57,682 nucleotides of DNA from an uncultured Hyphomicrobiales bacterium (GTDB taxonomy: Bacteria; Pseudomonadota; Alphaproteobacteria; Rhizobiales; Beijerinckiaceae), in contig CAIOVE010000082.1 of NCBI GenBank assembly GCA_903861645.1, positions 1 through 57,682 of the forward strand, given 5' to 3'. Under the pieces are notes generated by a model. The model had not been told where the DNA came from, did not search any database, and saw only the letters and a program-made list of their open reading frames with translations. Of the stretch, positions 43,656-53,928 are shown piece after piece; position 1 is the first letter of the stretch, and each line of letters begins with the position of its first letter. A program made the position numbers and the translations under genes.

Positions 43656-44213
43656 CTAGATCTGCTCGACGGAAGCCACTTCCGGCACGAAATGCCGCAG
43701 CAGGTTCTGCACGCCGTTCTTGAGGGTGGCCGTCGACGACGGGCAGCCGGAGCACGACCCCTTCATCTCCAAAAAGACGACGCCATCGCGAAACCCGCGG
43801 AAGGTGATGTCGCCGCCATCGCCGGCGACGGCGGGCCGTACGCGGCTTTCGAGCAATTCCTTGATCGTCTCGACGGTTTCGGCGTCCTTCGGATCGAAGA
43901 ATTCCGCGTCGGCGGCGACGGGCTCGGCGTCGGCGCGCAGGATCGGCGCGCCCGAGGAATAATGTTCGAGAATGGCGCCGAGCACCTGCGGCTTCAGCGT
44001 CTGCCATTCGCCGTCGGACTTGGTGACGGAAATGAAATCGGGGCCAAGGAACACGCCGGCGACGCCGGGAATGGCGAACAGCGCGCTGGCCAGCGGCGAC
44101 CGGTCGGCGGCGGCGCTGTCCTTCAGGTCGAGCGCGCCGTTGGGCAGCACGGTCTGGCCGGGCAGGAACTTGAGGGTGGCGGGGTTGGGCGTGGCTTCGG
44201 ACTGGATGAACAT
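43656..44213 (-). CDS. NifU-family iron-sulfur scaffold protein (Nfu-type)
   Basis: A 185-residue Nfu-type Fe-S carrier. The N-terminal Nfu domain starts MFIQSEATPNPATLKFLPGQ. The C-terminal NifU domain has RPAVAGDGGDITFRGF and the cluster-binding CxxC in MKGSCSGCPSSTATLKNGV. It delivers Fe-S clusters to target enzymes in the cytoplasm. The ATG at 44213 has GAGGAG 7 bases upstream. A longer frame to 44261 lacks support. MiaB nearby is a plausible client, by inference. Confidence 0.95.
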   Translation of the reverse strand: MFIQSEATPNPATLKFLPGQTVLPNGALDLKDSAAADRSPLASALFAIPGVAGVFLGPDFISVTKSDGEWQTLKPQVLGAILEHYSSGAPILRADAEPVAADAEFFDPKDAETVETIKELLESRVRPAVAGDGGDITFRGFRDGVVFLEMKGSCSGCPSSTATLKNGVQNLLRHFVPEVASVEQI

Positions 44214-44352
44214 GGCTGGCTCCTCGGCGACCGGTTCAAGGCCGGCGCGATGAAGCGACAATCTACACCCCCGCGCGGCGAGGGGGCAAATTCATCATGG
44301 AAAGGGCGCTGGAGCGTGCGCGGTTGGAGGCGAATACAGCCCCCGGCGAATC

Positions 44353-44685
44353 TCAATCGACGATGAAAAGCTTCGCGCCCCTCGGCGCATAGGAGCGATG
44401 CGCGGCGTCGCCGAAATCCGACACCTGATAGCTCATGCCAGCCGACAGCACGAAGCGGCGGCCATCCCTGAGCTCGCTCTCGATCTCGCCTTCGAGCACG
44501 TAGAGAACATGGCCCCGGTCGCACCAGTGGTCGGCGAGATAGCCGGGACTGTATTCGACATGGCGCACCCTGAGATCGCCGATGTCGAACGTCCGCCACA
44601 GGGCCATGCCCTTTTCGCCGGGATGCTCGGTGGGCGGAACCTCCGCCCAATTGGTGACGGTGAAGGGCAAGGCCGGAATTTTCAC
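44353..44685 (-). CDS. DHCW-motif cupin protein
   Basis: A 110-residue single-domain cupin. It carries the segment LADHWCDRGHVLYVLEGEIESEL, which defines a small family named after the DHCW motif. The GTG start at 44685 (VKIPALPFTVTNW) matches the family N-terminus and has GAGGAG about 9 bases upstream. A frame to 44715 is longer but less likely. His and Glu residues could bind a metal. No function is known. It lies between trpS and the nifU-like gene. Confidence 0.85.
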   Translation of the reverse strand: MKIPALPFTVTNWAEVPPTEHPGEKGMALWRTFDIGDLRVRHVEYSPGYLADHWCDRGHVLYVLEGEIESELRDGRRFVLSAGMSYQVSDFGDAAHRSYAPRGAKLFIVD

Positions 44686-44733
44686 GCCGCGGCGCTCCTC
44701 GAATGATGACGGCACGCGCGAACGGCGCGCGGC

Positions 44734-45768
44734 CTAGCGCACGAAACCGAGGATGTCCTTCACGGCGGTCATCGTTTCGGCCGCCAGCACGCGGGCGCGG
44801 CGGGCGCCGTCGTTGAGCACAGCGTCGAGATGGGCGACATCGCCCAGAAGGCGCTTCATCTCGGAGCCAACGGGTTCGAGACTGGCGACGGCGACATCAA
44901 CCAGCGCCGACTTGAAGGCCGAGAAATTCTGGCCGCCGAAGCGTTGCAGCACCTCCGCGCGGCTGTCGCCGCTGAGCGCGGCGTAGATGCCCACGAGATT
45001 GTCGGCCTCGGGCCGGCCCTTCAAGCCATCGGCCTCGGATGGCAAGGGCTCCGGGTCGGTCTTCGCCTTGCGGATCTTCTGGGCGATGGTGTCGCGATCG
45101 TCGCTGAGGTTCAGGCGCGAGTAATCCGAGGCGTCGGACTTCGACATTTTCTTCGTGCCGTCGCGAAGGCTCATCACGCGCGTCGCCGGCCCCTGGATCA
45201 GCGGCTCGGGCAACGGGAAGAAGGCGTCGCCATGGCCGTGGGCGGCGATCGAGGCGGCGTAATCGTTGTTGAACTTCTGGGCGATGTCGCGCGACAGCTC
45301 CAGATGCTGCTTCTGGTCCTCGCCCACCGGCACGTGGGTGGCGCGATAGACCAGAATGTCCGCCGCCATCAGCGTCGGATAGGCGAACAGGCCCACCGAG
45401 ACATTCTCGGTGTTCTTGCCGGCCTTGTCCTTGAACTGGGTCATGCGATTCAGCCAGCCCATGCGGGCCACGCAGTTGAACACCCAGGCGAGCTCGGCGT
45501 GTTCGGGCACCTGACTCTGGTTGAAAACAATGTGCTTTTTCGGGTCGATGCCCGCCGCGATGAAGGCCGCCGTGACCTCGCGGATGGTCGATTTCAGTTC
45601 GGCGGGATCCTGCGGCACGGTGATCGCGTGCAGGTCGACGACGCAATAGACGCACTCGTGGGTTTCCTGCAGCGCGACGAATTTCTTGATCGCGCCCAGA
45701 TAATTGCCGAGGTGGAGGTTCCCGGTCGGCTGAACCCCGGAGAACACGCGCTCGGGGAAGGTCGTCAT
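44734..45768 (-). CDS. trpS: Tryptophanyl-tRNA synthetase
   Basis: A 344-residue class I aminoacyl-tRNA synthetase. The HIGH-like motif is [19 protein letters not shown] and the KMSKS loop is [43 protein letters not shown] and [18 protein letters not shown] are typical of TrpRS. Length is normal. It is the first gene of the minus-strand series and is divergent from the HerA-like gene, with 165 bases between. Confidence 0.97.
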   Translation of the reverse strand: MTTFPERVFSGVQPTGNLHLGNYLGAIKKFVALQETHECVYCVVDLHAITVPQDPAELKSTIREVTAAFIAAGIDPKKHIVFNQSQVPEHAELAWVFNCVARMGWLNRMTQFKDKAGKNTENVSVGLFAYPTLMAADILVYRATHVPVGEDQKQHLELSRDIAQKFNNDYAASIAAHGHGDAFFPLPEPLIQGPATRVMSLRDGTKKMSKSDASDYSRLNLSDDRDTIAQKIRKAKTDPEPLPSEADGLKGRPEADNLVGIYAALSGDSRAEVLQRFGGQNFSAFKSALVDVAVASLEPVGSEMKRLLGDVAHLDAVLNDGARRARVLAAETMTAVKDILGFVR

Positions 45769-45933
45769 GGCGTCATCCTTGGAATTGTTCGGGCGTCGTT
45801 ATGTCAATCGCGCCCGCGCGGCGCAAGGGCCGGCGGAGGCCGGCGCGGAAGGGAAGAATTTACACAAATCGCCTAGTTTGATGATTGAACACTTTTTCGG
45901 CGCCGGTCGCGCCGGACAGCCGGGAGGCTAGAA

Positions 45934-47625
45934 ATGCTGGTCGAGCAGGCGCGGGCGAACGACACGATCCAGCATCTGCATGAGCGGCGGGACGCCGGGC
46001 GCGCGCCCATTCTTGGCCATCTCGTGTCGCTCAACGGCATGCATGGACTGATCGCCAGCGAGGTCAGCTCGGATGGCGCGGGCGAATACTGGTCCGTCGG
46101 CCATCTCATCACGGTCGTGCATGAAAAGACCCGCCTCGTGGGCGTGGTTTGCGAGTTGACGGCCGCCGACAATCTCTGGCGCGAGGCCGAAAGCAATATC
46201 GCCCATGTGAAGATCGAACTGACTGGCGCCATCGTCGACGACGAGCAGGGCAAGCCGCGGTTCTTTCGCGGCATCCAGTCCTACCCGCGCCTCGGCGCCG
46301 TCGCCCATCGCATCCGCGCCAGCGATCTGGCGGCCATCTACGCCTTCAGCGGCACGGAAGGCATCGAGATCGGCCGCCTGTCGCAGGACGCCAGCATTCC
46401 CGCCGTCGTCAGCGTGCGCGAACTCGTCAGCCGCCATTTCGCCGTCATCGGCTCGACCGGCGTCGGCAAGACGACGGCGGTCTCGATGCTGATCCAGAAA
46501 TGTCTCGCCAACCGCGAAAAGCTGCGCGTGCTCATCGTCGATCCGCACAATGAATACAGCAGCCATTTCCCCGATACGTCCGTGGTTTATGATTGCGACA
46601 ACCTCGAATTGCCGTTCTGGATGTTCAAGTTCGAGGAAATGGTCGACATCGTCTACGCCGGCCGCACCGCCTCGGCGACCGAGATCGACGCCTTCTTCGA
46701 CCTGATCAAGTCAGCCAAGGCGCGTTTCGCCACCGCGCAACCGGCGGTCGGCGCGCTGGGCGCGATCCGCCGCCCCGTTGGTCCGGAATCCACCAACAAT
46801 ATCAGCGCGGACACACCCCTGCCCTATCGAATGGCCGACGCCATCAAGATCATCGACGAGTGGATGGGCAAGCTCGACCAGCGCTATCCCGTGACGGAAC
46901 TGCGCGCGCTCAAGAACCGGCTGGAGACGCTGGCGCGCGATCCCCGCTTCCGCTTCATGTTCGGCAAGGCGCTCGTCGAGGACAGCATGGCGCGCGTCGT
47001 CTCGCGCATCTTCCGCATTCCGATGGACGGCAAGCCCGTCACCATCGTGCAGCTCGCGGGCCTGCCCAACGAGGTCGTCAACTCGGTCGTTTCCGTGCTG
47101 GCGCGGCTCGCCTTCGACATCGCCCTGTGGAGCGGCGGCGGCTACGAGATCGCCGTGGTCTGCGAGGAGGCGCATCGCTACATCCCCAACGACCGCTCGC
47201 TCGGCTTTGGCCCGACCCGGCAGGCCATCGGCCGCATCGCCAAGGAAGGCCGCAAATACGGCGTGTCCCTCGGCGTGGTTTCGCAACGCCCCTCGGAGCT
47301 CGACTCCACCGTGCTGTCGCAATGCTCGACCATGTTCGCCATGCGCCTGCCCAACGAGGCCGACAAGGCGATCATCCGCTCGGCGCTGGCCGAATCCTCG
47401 GCGAGCATCGTCTCATTCCTGTCCTCCATCGCCGATCGCGAGGCGATCGCCTTCGGCGAGGCCATTCCGACGCCCATGCGGATGAAATTCGCCAATTCGG
47501 AAAAACGCGCCTCGACGGAGACGGCCGAGGCGCCGCCGCCGCCGGCCATGAACAATGGCGGCGACGTGCTTCGCCTCATCGGACGGTTGCGCGGCGAGTT
47601 CGGCGGCGAACGCGAACCGGCCTGA
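45934..47625 (+). CDS. HerA-like / DUF87 ATPase
   Basis: A 563-residue FtsK/HerA-superfamily ATPase. An N-terminal beta-rich HAS-barrel-like part (about 25-165) precedes Walker A FAVIGSTGVGKTTAVSMLIQK (about 170-190). Further motifs are VLIVDPHNEYSSHFPD, Walker-B-like IAVVCEEAHRYIPND, and the sensor region GVSLGVVSQRPSELDSTVLSQC. HerA partners with NurA in archaeal DNA-end processing and with other nucleases in bacterial defence. No nuclease gene is adjacent, and similar genes are common in alphaproteobacterial chromosomes. Its role is unknown. It is convergent with hslU, with 9 bases between. Confidence 0.88.
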   Translation: MLVEQARANDTIQHLHERRDAGRAPILGHLVSLNGMHGLIASEVSSDGAGEYWSVGHLITVVHEKTRLVGVVCELTAADNLWREAESNIAHVKIELTGAIVDDEQGKPRFFRGIQSYPRLGAVAHRIRASDLAAIYAFSGTEGIEIGRLSQDASIPAVVSVRELVSRHFAVIGSTGVGKTTAVSMLIQKCLANREKLRVLIVDPHNEYSSHFPDTSVVYDCDNLELPFWMFKFEEMVDIVYAGRTASATEIDAFFDLIKSAKARFATAQPAVGALGAIRRPVGPESTNNISADTPLPYRMADAIKIIDEWMGKLDQRYPVTELRALKNRLETLARDPRFRFMFGKALVEDSMARVVSRIFRIPMDGKPVTIVQLAGLPNEVVNSVVSVLARLAFDIALWSGGGYEIAVVCEEAHRYIPNDRSLGFGPTRQAIGRIAKEGRKYGVSLGVVSQRPSELDSTVLSQCSTMFAMRLPNEADKAIIRSALAESSASIVSFLSSIADREAIAFGEAIPTPMRMKFANSEKRASTETAEAPPPPAMNNGGDVLRLIGRLRGEFGGEREPA

Positions 47626-47634
47626 CGCCCGCGG

Positions 47635-48939
47635 CTACAGGATAAAGCGGCTCAAATCGGCATCGCGGGCGAGTTCGCCCACCTGGTTCTCGACATAATC
47701 CGCGTCGATCTCGATCGCCTCGCCGGAGCGATCCGGCGCGGTGAAGCTGATGTCGTCGAGCACGCGCTCGAGGATCGTGTGCAGGCGCCGCGCGCCGATA
47801 TTCTCCACGGTGGCGTTGACGCGCGCGGCGATCTTCGCGATGGCGCCGATGGCGCTCTCGCTGAATCCGAGGTCGACGCCCTCCGTGCGCATCAACGCCG
47901 TGTATTGCTTGATGAGGCTGGCCTCGGTTTCCGTCAGGATGCGCCTGAAATCCTCCTCGCCGAGCGAGGCGAGCTCGACGCGAATGGGCAGGCGGCCCTG
48001 CAATTCCGGCAACAGGTCCGAGGGCTTGGCGACGTGGAACGCGCCCGAGGCGATGAACAGGATATGGTCGGTCTTGACCGTTCCATGCTTGGTGGAGACC
48101 GTCGTGCCCTCGATCAAAGGCAGCAGGTCGCGCTGCACGCCCTCGCGCGACACATCCGCGCCGCCACGCTTTTCGCTGGCGCATATCTTGTCGATCTCGT
48201 CGAGGAAGACGATGCCGTTGTTCTCGACCAGATCGATCGCCTCGCGCGTGATCTTGTCCTGATCGAGCAGCTTCTCGCTTTCCTCCGCGATCAGCGGCGC
48301 GCGCGCTTCCGACACCAGCATCTTGCGCGGCTTGCCGCGATTGCCCATCGCCTTGCCGAAAATATCGCCGAGCGAGATCGCCGTCACGGAGCCGGGCATG
48401 TTGGGCAGTTCGAACGCCGGCCCCGAAGGCCCCGTCGACGCCACCTCGATCTCGACTTCCTTGTCCTCGAGCTCGCCCGCGCGCAGCTTGCGGCGAAAAC
48501 TGTCGCGCGTCGCCGCCGACGCGGTCGCGCCCACCAGCGCGTCGAGCAGGCGCTCCTCGGCGGCGAGTTCGGCGCGCGCCTCGACGCCCTTGCGCTTGTC
48601 TTCCTTCACCAGCGCGAGCGAGACCTCCATCAGGTCTCGGATGATCTGTTCGACGTCGCGGCCGACATAACCGACCTCGGTGAAACGCGTCGCCTCGACC
48701 TTGAGAAAGGGCGCGTTGGCGAGCCGGGCCAGCCGGCGCGAGATTTCCGTCTTGCCGCAACCGGTCGGCCCGATCATCAGGATGTTCTTGGGCAGAACCT
48801 CCTCGCGCATGGGGCCGGTGAGTTGCAGGCGCCGCCAACGGTTGCGCAGGGCGATGGCGACGGAGCGCTTGGCGTCCTTCTGGCCGACGATGTAGCGATC
48901 GAGCTCGGAGACGATTTCACGCGGCGAAAAATTGGTCAT
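47635..48939 (-). CDS. hslU: ATP-dependent protease ATPase subunit HslU (ClpY)
   Basis: A 434-residue AAA+ unfoldase that feeds substrates to HslV. The start [20 protein letters not shown] is typical. Walker A is [19 protein letters not shown]. The I-domain lies between [12 protein letters not shown] and [14 protein letters not shown] (Walker B). The C-terminal tail ends [12 protein letters not shown], the segment that inserts into HslV. It follows hslV by 33 bases on the minus strand. Confidence 0.97.
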   Translation of the reverse strand: MTNFSPREIVSELDRYIVGQKDAKRSVAIALRNRWRRLQLTGPMREEVLPKNILMIGPTGCGKTEISRRLARLANAPFLKVEATRFTEVGYVGRDVEQIIRDLMEVSLALVKEDKRKGVEARAELAAEERLLDALVGATASAATRDSFRRKLRAGELEDKEVEIEVASTGPSGPAFELPNMPGSVTAISLGDIFGKAMGNRGKPRKMLVSEARAPLIAEESEKLLDQDKITREAIDLVENNGIVFLDEIDKICASEKRGGADVSREGVQRDLLPLIEGTTVSTKHGTVKTDHILFIASGAFHVAKPSDLLPELQGRLPIRVELASLGEEDFRRILTETEASLIKQYTALMRTEGVDLGFSESAIGAIAKIAARVNATVENIGARRLHTILERVLDDISFTAPDRSGEAIEIDADYVENQVGELARDADLSRFIL

Positions 48940-48972
48940 TTGGCTGTCACTCGCACGAGGGCTCGCGGCGGT

Positions 48973-49524
48973 TCACGCGGTTTCGTCGATGGTCTCGACC
49001 ACGAGATTGCCATTCGTATAGACGCAGATGTCGGCCGCGATCGCCATCGAGCGCCGGACGATCTCCTCGGCGGAAAGCTCCATCGGCAGCAGGGCGCGCG
49101 CCGCCGACAGCGCGAAATTGCCGCCCGAGCCGATCGCCATGGCGCTGCCGCCTTCGCTCGCCTGCGGCTCCAGCACGTCGCCCGTGCCGGTCAGCACGAG
49201 GCCCGCCTGCCGGTCGGCCACCAGCATCATCGCCTCCAGCCGGCGCAGATAGCGGTCCGTGCGCCAGTCCTTGGCGAGTTCGACGCAGGCGCGCGCCAGC
49301 TGGTCGGGGTACTGCTCCAGCTTGGCCTCGAGCCGCTCGAACAGGGTGAAGGCGTCCGCCGTCGCGCCCGCGAAACCGGCGATCACCTTGCCACCGCCGA
49401 TGCGGCGCACCTTGCGCGCGTTGGCCTTGACGACCGTTTGCCCGAGGCTGACCTGACCGTCGCCGCCGATGACGACGCGGCCGCCCTTGCGCACCATCAG
49501 GATTGTCGTTCCGTGCCAATCCAT
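48973..49524 (-). CDS. hslV: ATP-dependent protease peptidase subunit HslV (ClpQ)
   Basis: A 183-residue proteasome-type peptidase. The N-terminal nucleophile is a Thr in [14 protein letters not shown], exposed after removal of a short leader. [42 protein letters not shown] and the segment [20 protein letters not shown] are typical. It is the first gene of the hslVU operon and divergent from hisB. A candidate heat-shock promoter lies upstream. Confidence 0.97.
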   Translation of the reverse strand: MDWHGTTILMVRKGGRVVIGGDGQVSLGQTVVKANARKVRRIGGGKVIAGFAGATADAFTLFERLEAKLEQYPDQLARACVELAKDWRTDRYLRRLEAMMLVADRQAGLVLTGTGDVLEPQASEGGSAMAIGSGGNFALSAARALLPMELSAEEIVRRSMAIAADICVYTNGNLVVETIDETA

Positions 49525-49577
49525 GCCAACGCCCCGCTCCTGCCGGGCGCCGCGACGGCGAGAACCGGTTCTGGCGA

Positions 49578-49605
49578 TCTATGGCCGGCGGGCGTGCATT
49601 GCAAG
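49578..49605 (-). promoter_or_regulatory. Candidate sigma-32 promoter of hslVU
   Basis: On the minus strand CTTGCAA (49605-49599), 14 bases, CCATAGA (49584-49578) resembles the heat-shock pattern CTTGAAA-N13-14-CCCCAT. It lies about 54 bases upstream of the hslV start. The match is partial. Confidence 0.35.
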
Positions 49606-49677
49606 TATGCCGAGCCGGGAGTGGAAAAGACCGGGCGGACTTGATACAGGTCCGTCACATTGTCGGCGGGCGAAGTC

Positions 49678-50271
49678 ATGCGAACTGCGGTTGTGAACAG
49701 AAAGACAAGGGAAACCGACGTTCGCGTCGAGTTGAACCTTGACGGGACCGGCCAGTCGAACATCTCGACGGGCGTCGGTTTCCTAGATCACATGCTCGAT
49801 CAGGTCGCCCGCCACGGCCTCGTCGACCTGACCATCGCCACGACCGGCGACCTGCACATCGACCAGCACCACACGGTCGAGGACACCGGCATCGCGCTCG
49901 GGCAGGCCGTGCGCATGGCGCTGGGCGACTACAAGGGCATCACCCGCTACGCCGAGGCCTATCTGCCGATGGACGAGACGCTGACCCGCGTCGCCCTCGA
50001 CATTTCCGGCCGGCCGTTCCTCGTGTTCAGAACCACGTTCCACACGCCCAAGATCGGCGTGTTCGACACCCAGCTCGTGCGCGAGTTCTTCCAGGCCTTC
50101 GCCATGAACGCCGGAATCACCCTGCACGTCGAAACGCTGTATGGCGAGAACGACCATCACATCGCCGAATCCTGCTTCAAGGGTCTGGCGCGCGCCTTGC
50201 GGGCGGGCGTCGCCATCGACCCCCGGCGCGCCGGCGAAATTCCCTCGACCAAGGGCAGCCTGTCCGGCTGA
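49678..50271 (+). CDS. hisB: Imidazoleglycerol-phosphate dehydratase
   Basis: A 197-residue Mn-dependent dehydratase, the sixth step of histidine synthesis. Motifs are [55 protein letters not shown] and [20 protein letters not shown], which carry the metal-binding His. The ATG at 49678 gives the usual length. A TTG at 49660 would extend it by six residues. It is the first gene of hisB-DUF2628-hisH-hisA-mrr-hisF-hisE. Confidence 0.96.
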   Translation: MRTAVVNRKTRETDVRVELNLDGTGQSNISTGVGFLDHMLDQVARHGLVDLTIATTGDLHIDQHHTVEDTGIALGQAVRMALGDYKGITRYAEAYLPMDETLTRVALDISGRPFLVFRTTFHTPKIGVFDTQLVREFFQAFAMNAGITLHVETLYGENDHHIAESCFKGLARALRAGVAIDPRRAGEIPSTKGSLSG

Positions 50272-50276
50272 GCGAC

Positions 50277-50741
50277 ATGCAAGTCCATACCGTTCATCTT
50301 GGCCGCGGCGCGGCGCGACCGACCGGCGGCGGCGAAGCCGTTTTCGTGCCCGAGGCCTTTTCGCGCGCGGCCTTCCTGCTGGGCCCGTTCTGGCTTGCCT
50401 GGACGCGGGCCTGGGCGGCCCTCGCCCTCTGGCTCGTGGCGATGGGCGCGATCGTCGCGGCGACCCTCTGGTTCGGGCTCCCGCCCGCATTCATCGCCGG
50501 CGCCTGGCTGGTGGTCGCGACCCTGACCGGCCTTGAAGGCAATGAGCTGCGCCGCGCGGCCCTCGCCCGCCGCGGCTTCAGACCCGCCGACGTGGTCTGC
50601 GGCCAGACCCTCGACGACGCCGAGCGCGCCTTCTTCCGCCGCGCCGGTCTCGTGACGGCTTCGGTGAGCGACCCGCGGCCCGGCTCGGCGGGCCCGGCCT
50701 TCGCGCCGGTCGGCGGCCTGTTTTCCGATCTGGGAGACTGA
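50277..50741 (+). CDS. DUF2628 membrane protein in the his operon
   Basis: A 154-residue protein. Residues 1-32 are soluble. Two or three hydrophobic segments (about 32-85; [22 protein letters not shown] ... [23 protein letters not shown]) match the DUF2628 pattern, and a polar C-terminus follows. It starts 5 bases after hisB and ends one base before hisH. A gene of this kind is usual between hisB and hisH in rhizobia-like genomes. Its function is unknown. Confidence 0.85.
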   Translation: MQVHTVHLGRGAARPTGGGEAVFVPEAFSRAAFLLGPFWLAWTRAWAALALWLVAMGAIVAATLWFGLPPAFIAGAWLVVATLTGLEGNELRRAALARRGFRPADVVCGQTLDDAERAFFRRAGLVTASVSDPRPGSAGPAFAPVGGLFSDLGD

Positions 50742-50742
50742 C

Positions 50743-51393
50743 GTGACGGTCGCCATCATCGATTACGGCTCGGGCAACCTGCATTCCGCCCGCAAGGCCT
50801 TCGAGGTCGCGGCGGCCGACGCCGGCCTGTCGGACGACATCAAGCTGACCAGCGATCCCGACATCGTGCGCCACGCCGATCGTGTCGTGCTGCCCGGCGT
50901 CGGCGCCTTCGCCGATTGCAAGCGTGGCCTCGACGCCATCACCGGCATGGACGCGGCGCTACGCGAGGCGATCATGCAACGCGGTCGGCCCTTTCTGGGC
51001 ATCTGCGTCGGCATGCAGCTATTGGCGACGCGTGGCCTGGAGCACGGCGAACACGCCGGCCTCGGCTGGATCGCCGGCGACGTGGTGGCCCTGACGCCGA
51101 ACGATCCCGGCCTCAAGGTGCCGCACATGGGCTGGAACACGCTCGCCGCGCGCCGGCCGCACGCGATTCTCGACAATTTACCTGTCGGCGAAAAGGGGTT
51201 GCACGCCTATTTCGTGCATTCCTACCAGCTCGTCCCGACCGATCCCGCCGCGATCCTCGCGACCACCGACTACGGCGGCGACGTCGTCGCCATGGTCGGC
51301 CGCGACACCATCGTCGGCGTGCAGTTTCATCCCGAAAAAAGCCAGAAACTCGGTCTGGCCCTCATCGCCAATTTCCTGAGGTGGCGTCCGTGA
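50743..51393 (+). CDS. hisH: Imidazole glycerol phosphate synthase, glutaminase subunit
   Basis: A 216-residue class I glutamine amidotransferase that supplies ammonia to HisF. The catalytic Cys is in [16 protein letters not shown], and the His/Glu pair is in [15 protein letters not shown]. The oxyanion region [12 protein letters not shown] is present. The start is GTG. It overlaps hisA by 4 bases. Confidence 0.97.
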   Translation: MTVAIIDYGSGNLHSARKAFEVAAADAGLSDDIKLTSDPDIVRHADRVVLPGVGAFADCKRGLDAITGMDAALREAIMQRGRPFLGICVGMQLLATRGLEHGEHAGLGWIAGDVVALTPNDPGLKVPHMGWNTLAARRPHAILDNLPVGEKGLHAYFVHSYQLVPTDPAAILATTDYGGDVVAMVGRDTIVGVQFHPEKSQKLGLALIANFLRWRP

Positions 51394-52133
51394 TCCTTTT
51401 TCCCGCCATCGACCTGAAGGAAGGCCGCTGCGTGCGTCTCGTGCGCGGCGACATGGCGCAGGCGACCGTTTTCAACAACGACCCCGCCGCGCAGGCCAAG
51501 GCCTTCGTTGATCAGGGCTTCGAATATCTGCATGTCGTGGATCTCGACGGCGCCTTCGCCGGCAAGCCGGTCAACGCCGACGCGGTCAGCCGCATTCTCG
51601 ATGTCTGCAAGATTCCCTTGCAACTCGGCGGCGGCATCCGCGACATGGCGACCATCGACAAGTGGCTCGCCCGCGGCGTCACCCGCGTCATCATCGGCAC
51701 GGCGGCGGTGCGCGACCCCAGCCTCGTGCGCGAGGCGGCGCGGCGTTATCCCGGGCGCGTGGCGGTCGGCATCGACGCGCGGCAAGGCTTCGTCGCGGTC
51801 GAGGGCTGGGCGCAGGTGTCGCAACTGTCGGCCGCCGAACTCGGCAAGCGGTTCGAGGACGCCGGCGTCGCGGCCATCATCTATACCGACATCGCCCGCG
51901 ACGGCGTGCTCGCCGGCCTGAACCTCGAGGCGACGATGGAGCTCGCCGAAGCTATCTCCATCCCCGTCATCGCCTCGGGCGGCCTCGCCTCCATCGACGA
52001 CGTCAGGGAAATCCTCAAGCCCGAGCGCGCGCGCCTCGCCGGCGCCATCGCTGGCCGCGCGCTTTACGATGGCCGCATCGACCCGGCGGCGGCGCTGGCG
52101 CTGATCCGCGCGGCGCGGGATGAAATACGATGA
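51390..52133 (+). CDS. hisA: Phosphoribosyl-formimino-AICAR phosphate isomerase
   Basis: A 247-residue TIM barrel catalysing the ProFAR to PRFAR isomerisation. The start [52 protein letters not shown] and [15 protein letters not shown] are diagnostic. The GTG at 51390 overlaps the hisH stop. Its own stop overlaps the start of the inserted restriction-endonuclease gene by 4 bases (ATGA). Confidence 0.97.
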   Translation: MILFPAIDLKEGRCVRLVRGDMAQATVFNNDPAAQAKAFVDQGFEYLHVVDLDGAFAGKPVNADAVSRILDVCKIPLQLGGGIRDMATIDKWLARGVTRVIIGTAAVRDPSLVREAARRYPGRVAVGIDARQGFVAVEGWAQVSQLSAAELGKRFEDAGVAAIIYTDIARDGVLAGLNLEATMELAEAISIPVIASGGLASIDDVREILKPERARLAGAIAGRALYDGRIDPAAALALIRAARDEIR

Positions 52134-53152
52134 TCCGAACCTGGATGATCCGGGCGGGGCGCGGTGGCCGCTACTTCGAAGCATTCCGAGAGGGCAACTT
52201 CGTTGCAATCGGATGGTCAGCGTTGGGCCCGTTGAACGCTGGAACAACGCGCGAGGAAATGATTGCGAACGTTAGGGCGATGTGGCCGGATCTGTCCGTG
52301 GGCTCGGCTGCTGTAGCAGCGGGCCAACTTCTTAGGTTCGTTAGCGAAATCGCAACTGGAGACCGGGTCGTCACTTATGATCCGAGAGCGCGCTCTTACC
52401 TGTGTGGAACAATTACGGGAGAGTATCGCTTCGAAACCTCCGATATTGAGGATGGTCTCACGAATAAGCGTGACGTTAAGTGGGATCATGAAACCTCGCG
52501 CGATGATGTTTCACAAGCGGCTCGTTTTTCACTTGGCGCGCTGACTACAATTTTCGCGGTCTCGCCTGCGGTCTCCGACGAGCTTTGGAAGGCGCCTTCC
52601 GATACAAAATTGGAACTTACCGCTCCTGAAATAATTGAAATCGAACAGGGCGAGGAGCCTGAAGTAGCGAGTTTTGATTTTTCGCCGGCAAGAGTTCAGG
52701 AGATAGCCTCCGAAAAGATCAAGGACAGGATCGCTCGATTAAGCTGGCAGGATTTGCAGGAGCTTGTTGCGGGTCTTTTGAGGGCGATGGGTTATAAAAC
52801 AATCGTGTCGCCGCCCGGTTCAGATCGAGGCAAGGATATCATAGCCTCACCAGATGGCTTTGGTTTTCAAGAACCGAGGATTGTCGTTGAGGTTAAACAT
52901 CGCCCACGCGACAGGATGGGCGCCCCCGAGGTGCGTAGCTTCATTGGCGGTCGCAAGGCTCACGAAAAGGGTTTGTACGTCAGTACTGGCGGGTTCACGC
53001 GCGAGGCCTATTACGAGGCCGAACGTTCTCAAATCCCATTGACGCTGCTAGACTTCGAGGAACTCGTCGAGGCAGTCCTGACCAACTACGCCAATTTCGA
53101 TGCGCGAACGCGTCAAATTGTTCCTCTTACGCAAGTTTATTGGCCGCTCTAA
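52130..53152 (+). CDS. Mrr-like restriction endonuclease inserted between hisA and hisF
   Basis: A 340-residue protein. The C-terminal part (about 200-320) is an Mrr-type PD-(D/E)xK nuclease domain: [34 protein letters not shown] (Asp236), VVEVKHR (Glu254, Lys256), then [26 protein letters not shown]. The N-terminal part (1-150) starts [20 protein letters not shown], with [10 protein letters not shown] and GDRVVTYDP, like a small DNA- or base-reading domain. Mrr relatives cut DNA with particular methylation. Base use is clearly less GC-rich than the flanking his genes, with TTA, ATA and AGA codons. It overlaps hisA by 4 bases and hisF by 1, so transfer was followed by precise coupling. No methylase gene is adjacent. 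Confidence 0.88.
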   Translation: MIRTWMIRAGRGGRYFEAFREGNFVAIGWSALGPLNAGTTREEMIANVRAMWPDLSVGSAAVAAGQLLRFVSEIATGDRVVTYDPRARSYLCGTITGEYRFETSDIEDGLTNKRDVKWDHETSRDDVSQAARFSLGALTTIFAVSPAVSDELWKAPSDTKLELTAPEIIEIEQGEEPEVASFDFSPARVQEIASEKIKDRIARLSWQDLQELVAGLLRAMGYKTIVSPPGSDRGKDIIASPDGFGFQEPRIVVEVKHRPRDRMGAPEVRSFIGGRKAHEKGLYVSTGGFTREAYYEAERSQIPLTLLDFEELVEAVLTNYANFDARTRQIVPLTQVYWPL

Positions 53153-53913
53153 TGCTTAAGCTCCGCGTCATTCCCTGTCTCGACGTCAAGGACGGCCGCG
53201 TCGTCAAGGGCGTCCAGTTCGTCGATCTGCGCGACGCCGGCGACCCCGTCGAAAGCGCCATCGCTTACGACAAGGCCGGCGCGGACGAGCTTTGCTTTCT
53301 CGACATCACCGCCAGCCACGAGAACCGCGACACGATTTTCGACGTCGTCGCGCGAACGGCGGAAGCCTGCTTCATGCCGCTGACGGTTGGCGGCGGTGTG
53401 CGCGCGGTCGAGGATATCCGCAAGCTGCTGCTCGCCGGCGCCGACAAAGTCTCCATCAACACCGCCGCCGTGGCGCGCCGCGAATTCGTGCGCGAGGCGG
53501 CGGAGAAATTCGGCAGCCAGTGCATCGTCGTCGCCATCGACGCCAAGCAGGTCGCGCCCGGCAAATGGGAGCTGTTCACCCATGGCGGGCGCAACCGCAC
53601 GGGCATCGACGCCATCGACTACGCGCGCGAGGTCGTCGCGCTCGGCGCCGGCGAAATCCTGCTGACCTCGATGGACCGCGACGGCACCAAGTCGGGCTTC
53701 GACATTCCCCTCACCCGCGCCATCGCCGACGCGGTCGGCGTGCCGCTCATCGCCTCGGGCGGCGTCGGCAATCTCCAGCATTTCGTCGATGGCGCGCGCG
53801 AGGGCCACGCCGCGGCCGTGCTCGCCGCCTCGATTTTCCATTTCGGCGAATACACGATACGCGAGGCGAAGGACTACATGGCCGCCCATGGCCTGCCGGT
53901 CCGGCTGGATTGA
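53152..53913 (+). CDS. hisF: Imidazole glycerol phosphate synthase, cyclase subunit
   Basis: A 253-residue TIM barrel that forms imidazole glycerol phosphate and AICAR. The start [31 protein letters not shown] is diagnostic, as are [39 protein letters not shown] and [14 protein letters not shown]. The ATG at 53152 shares one base with the stop of the restriction-endonuclease gene (TAATG). hisF translation is therefore probably coupled to that foreign gene. Confidence 0.97.
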   Translation: MLKLRVIPCLDVKDGRVVKGVQFVDLRDAGDPVESAIAYDKAGADELCFLDITASHENRDTIFDVVARTAEACFMPLTVGGGVRAVEDIRKLLLAGADKVSINTAAVARREFVREAAEKFGSQCIVVAIDAKQVAPGKWELFTHGGRNRTGIDAIDYAREVVALGAGEILLTSMDRDGTKSGFDIPLTRAIADAVGVPLIASGGVGNLQHFVDGAREGHAAAVLAASIFHFGEYTIREAKDYMAAHGLPVRLD

Positions 53914-53928
53914 ACGGGGCGCGCCGCC

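Noticed and set aside
45850-45933. AT-rich stretch with TTTACA and TGATTG resembling a promoter of the HerA-like gene
   Set aside because: The -10 part matches poorly at the right spacing, so no promoter is claimed, although one must lie in this divergent region.
45934-47625. HerA-like ATPase as part of a phage-defence pair
   Set aside because: No NurA, Sir2 or other nuclease gene is adjacent. The neighbours are housekeeping genes, so a defence role is not supported here.
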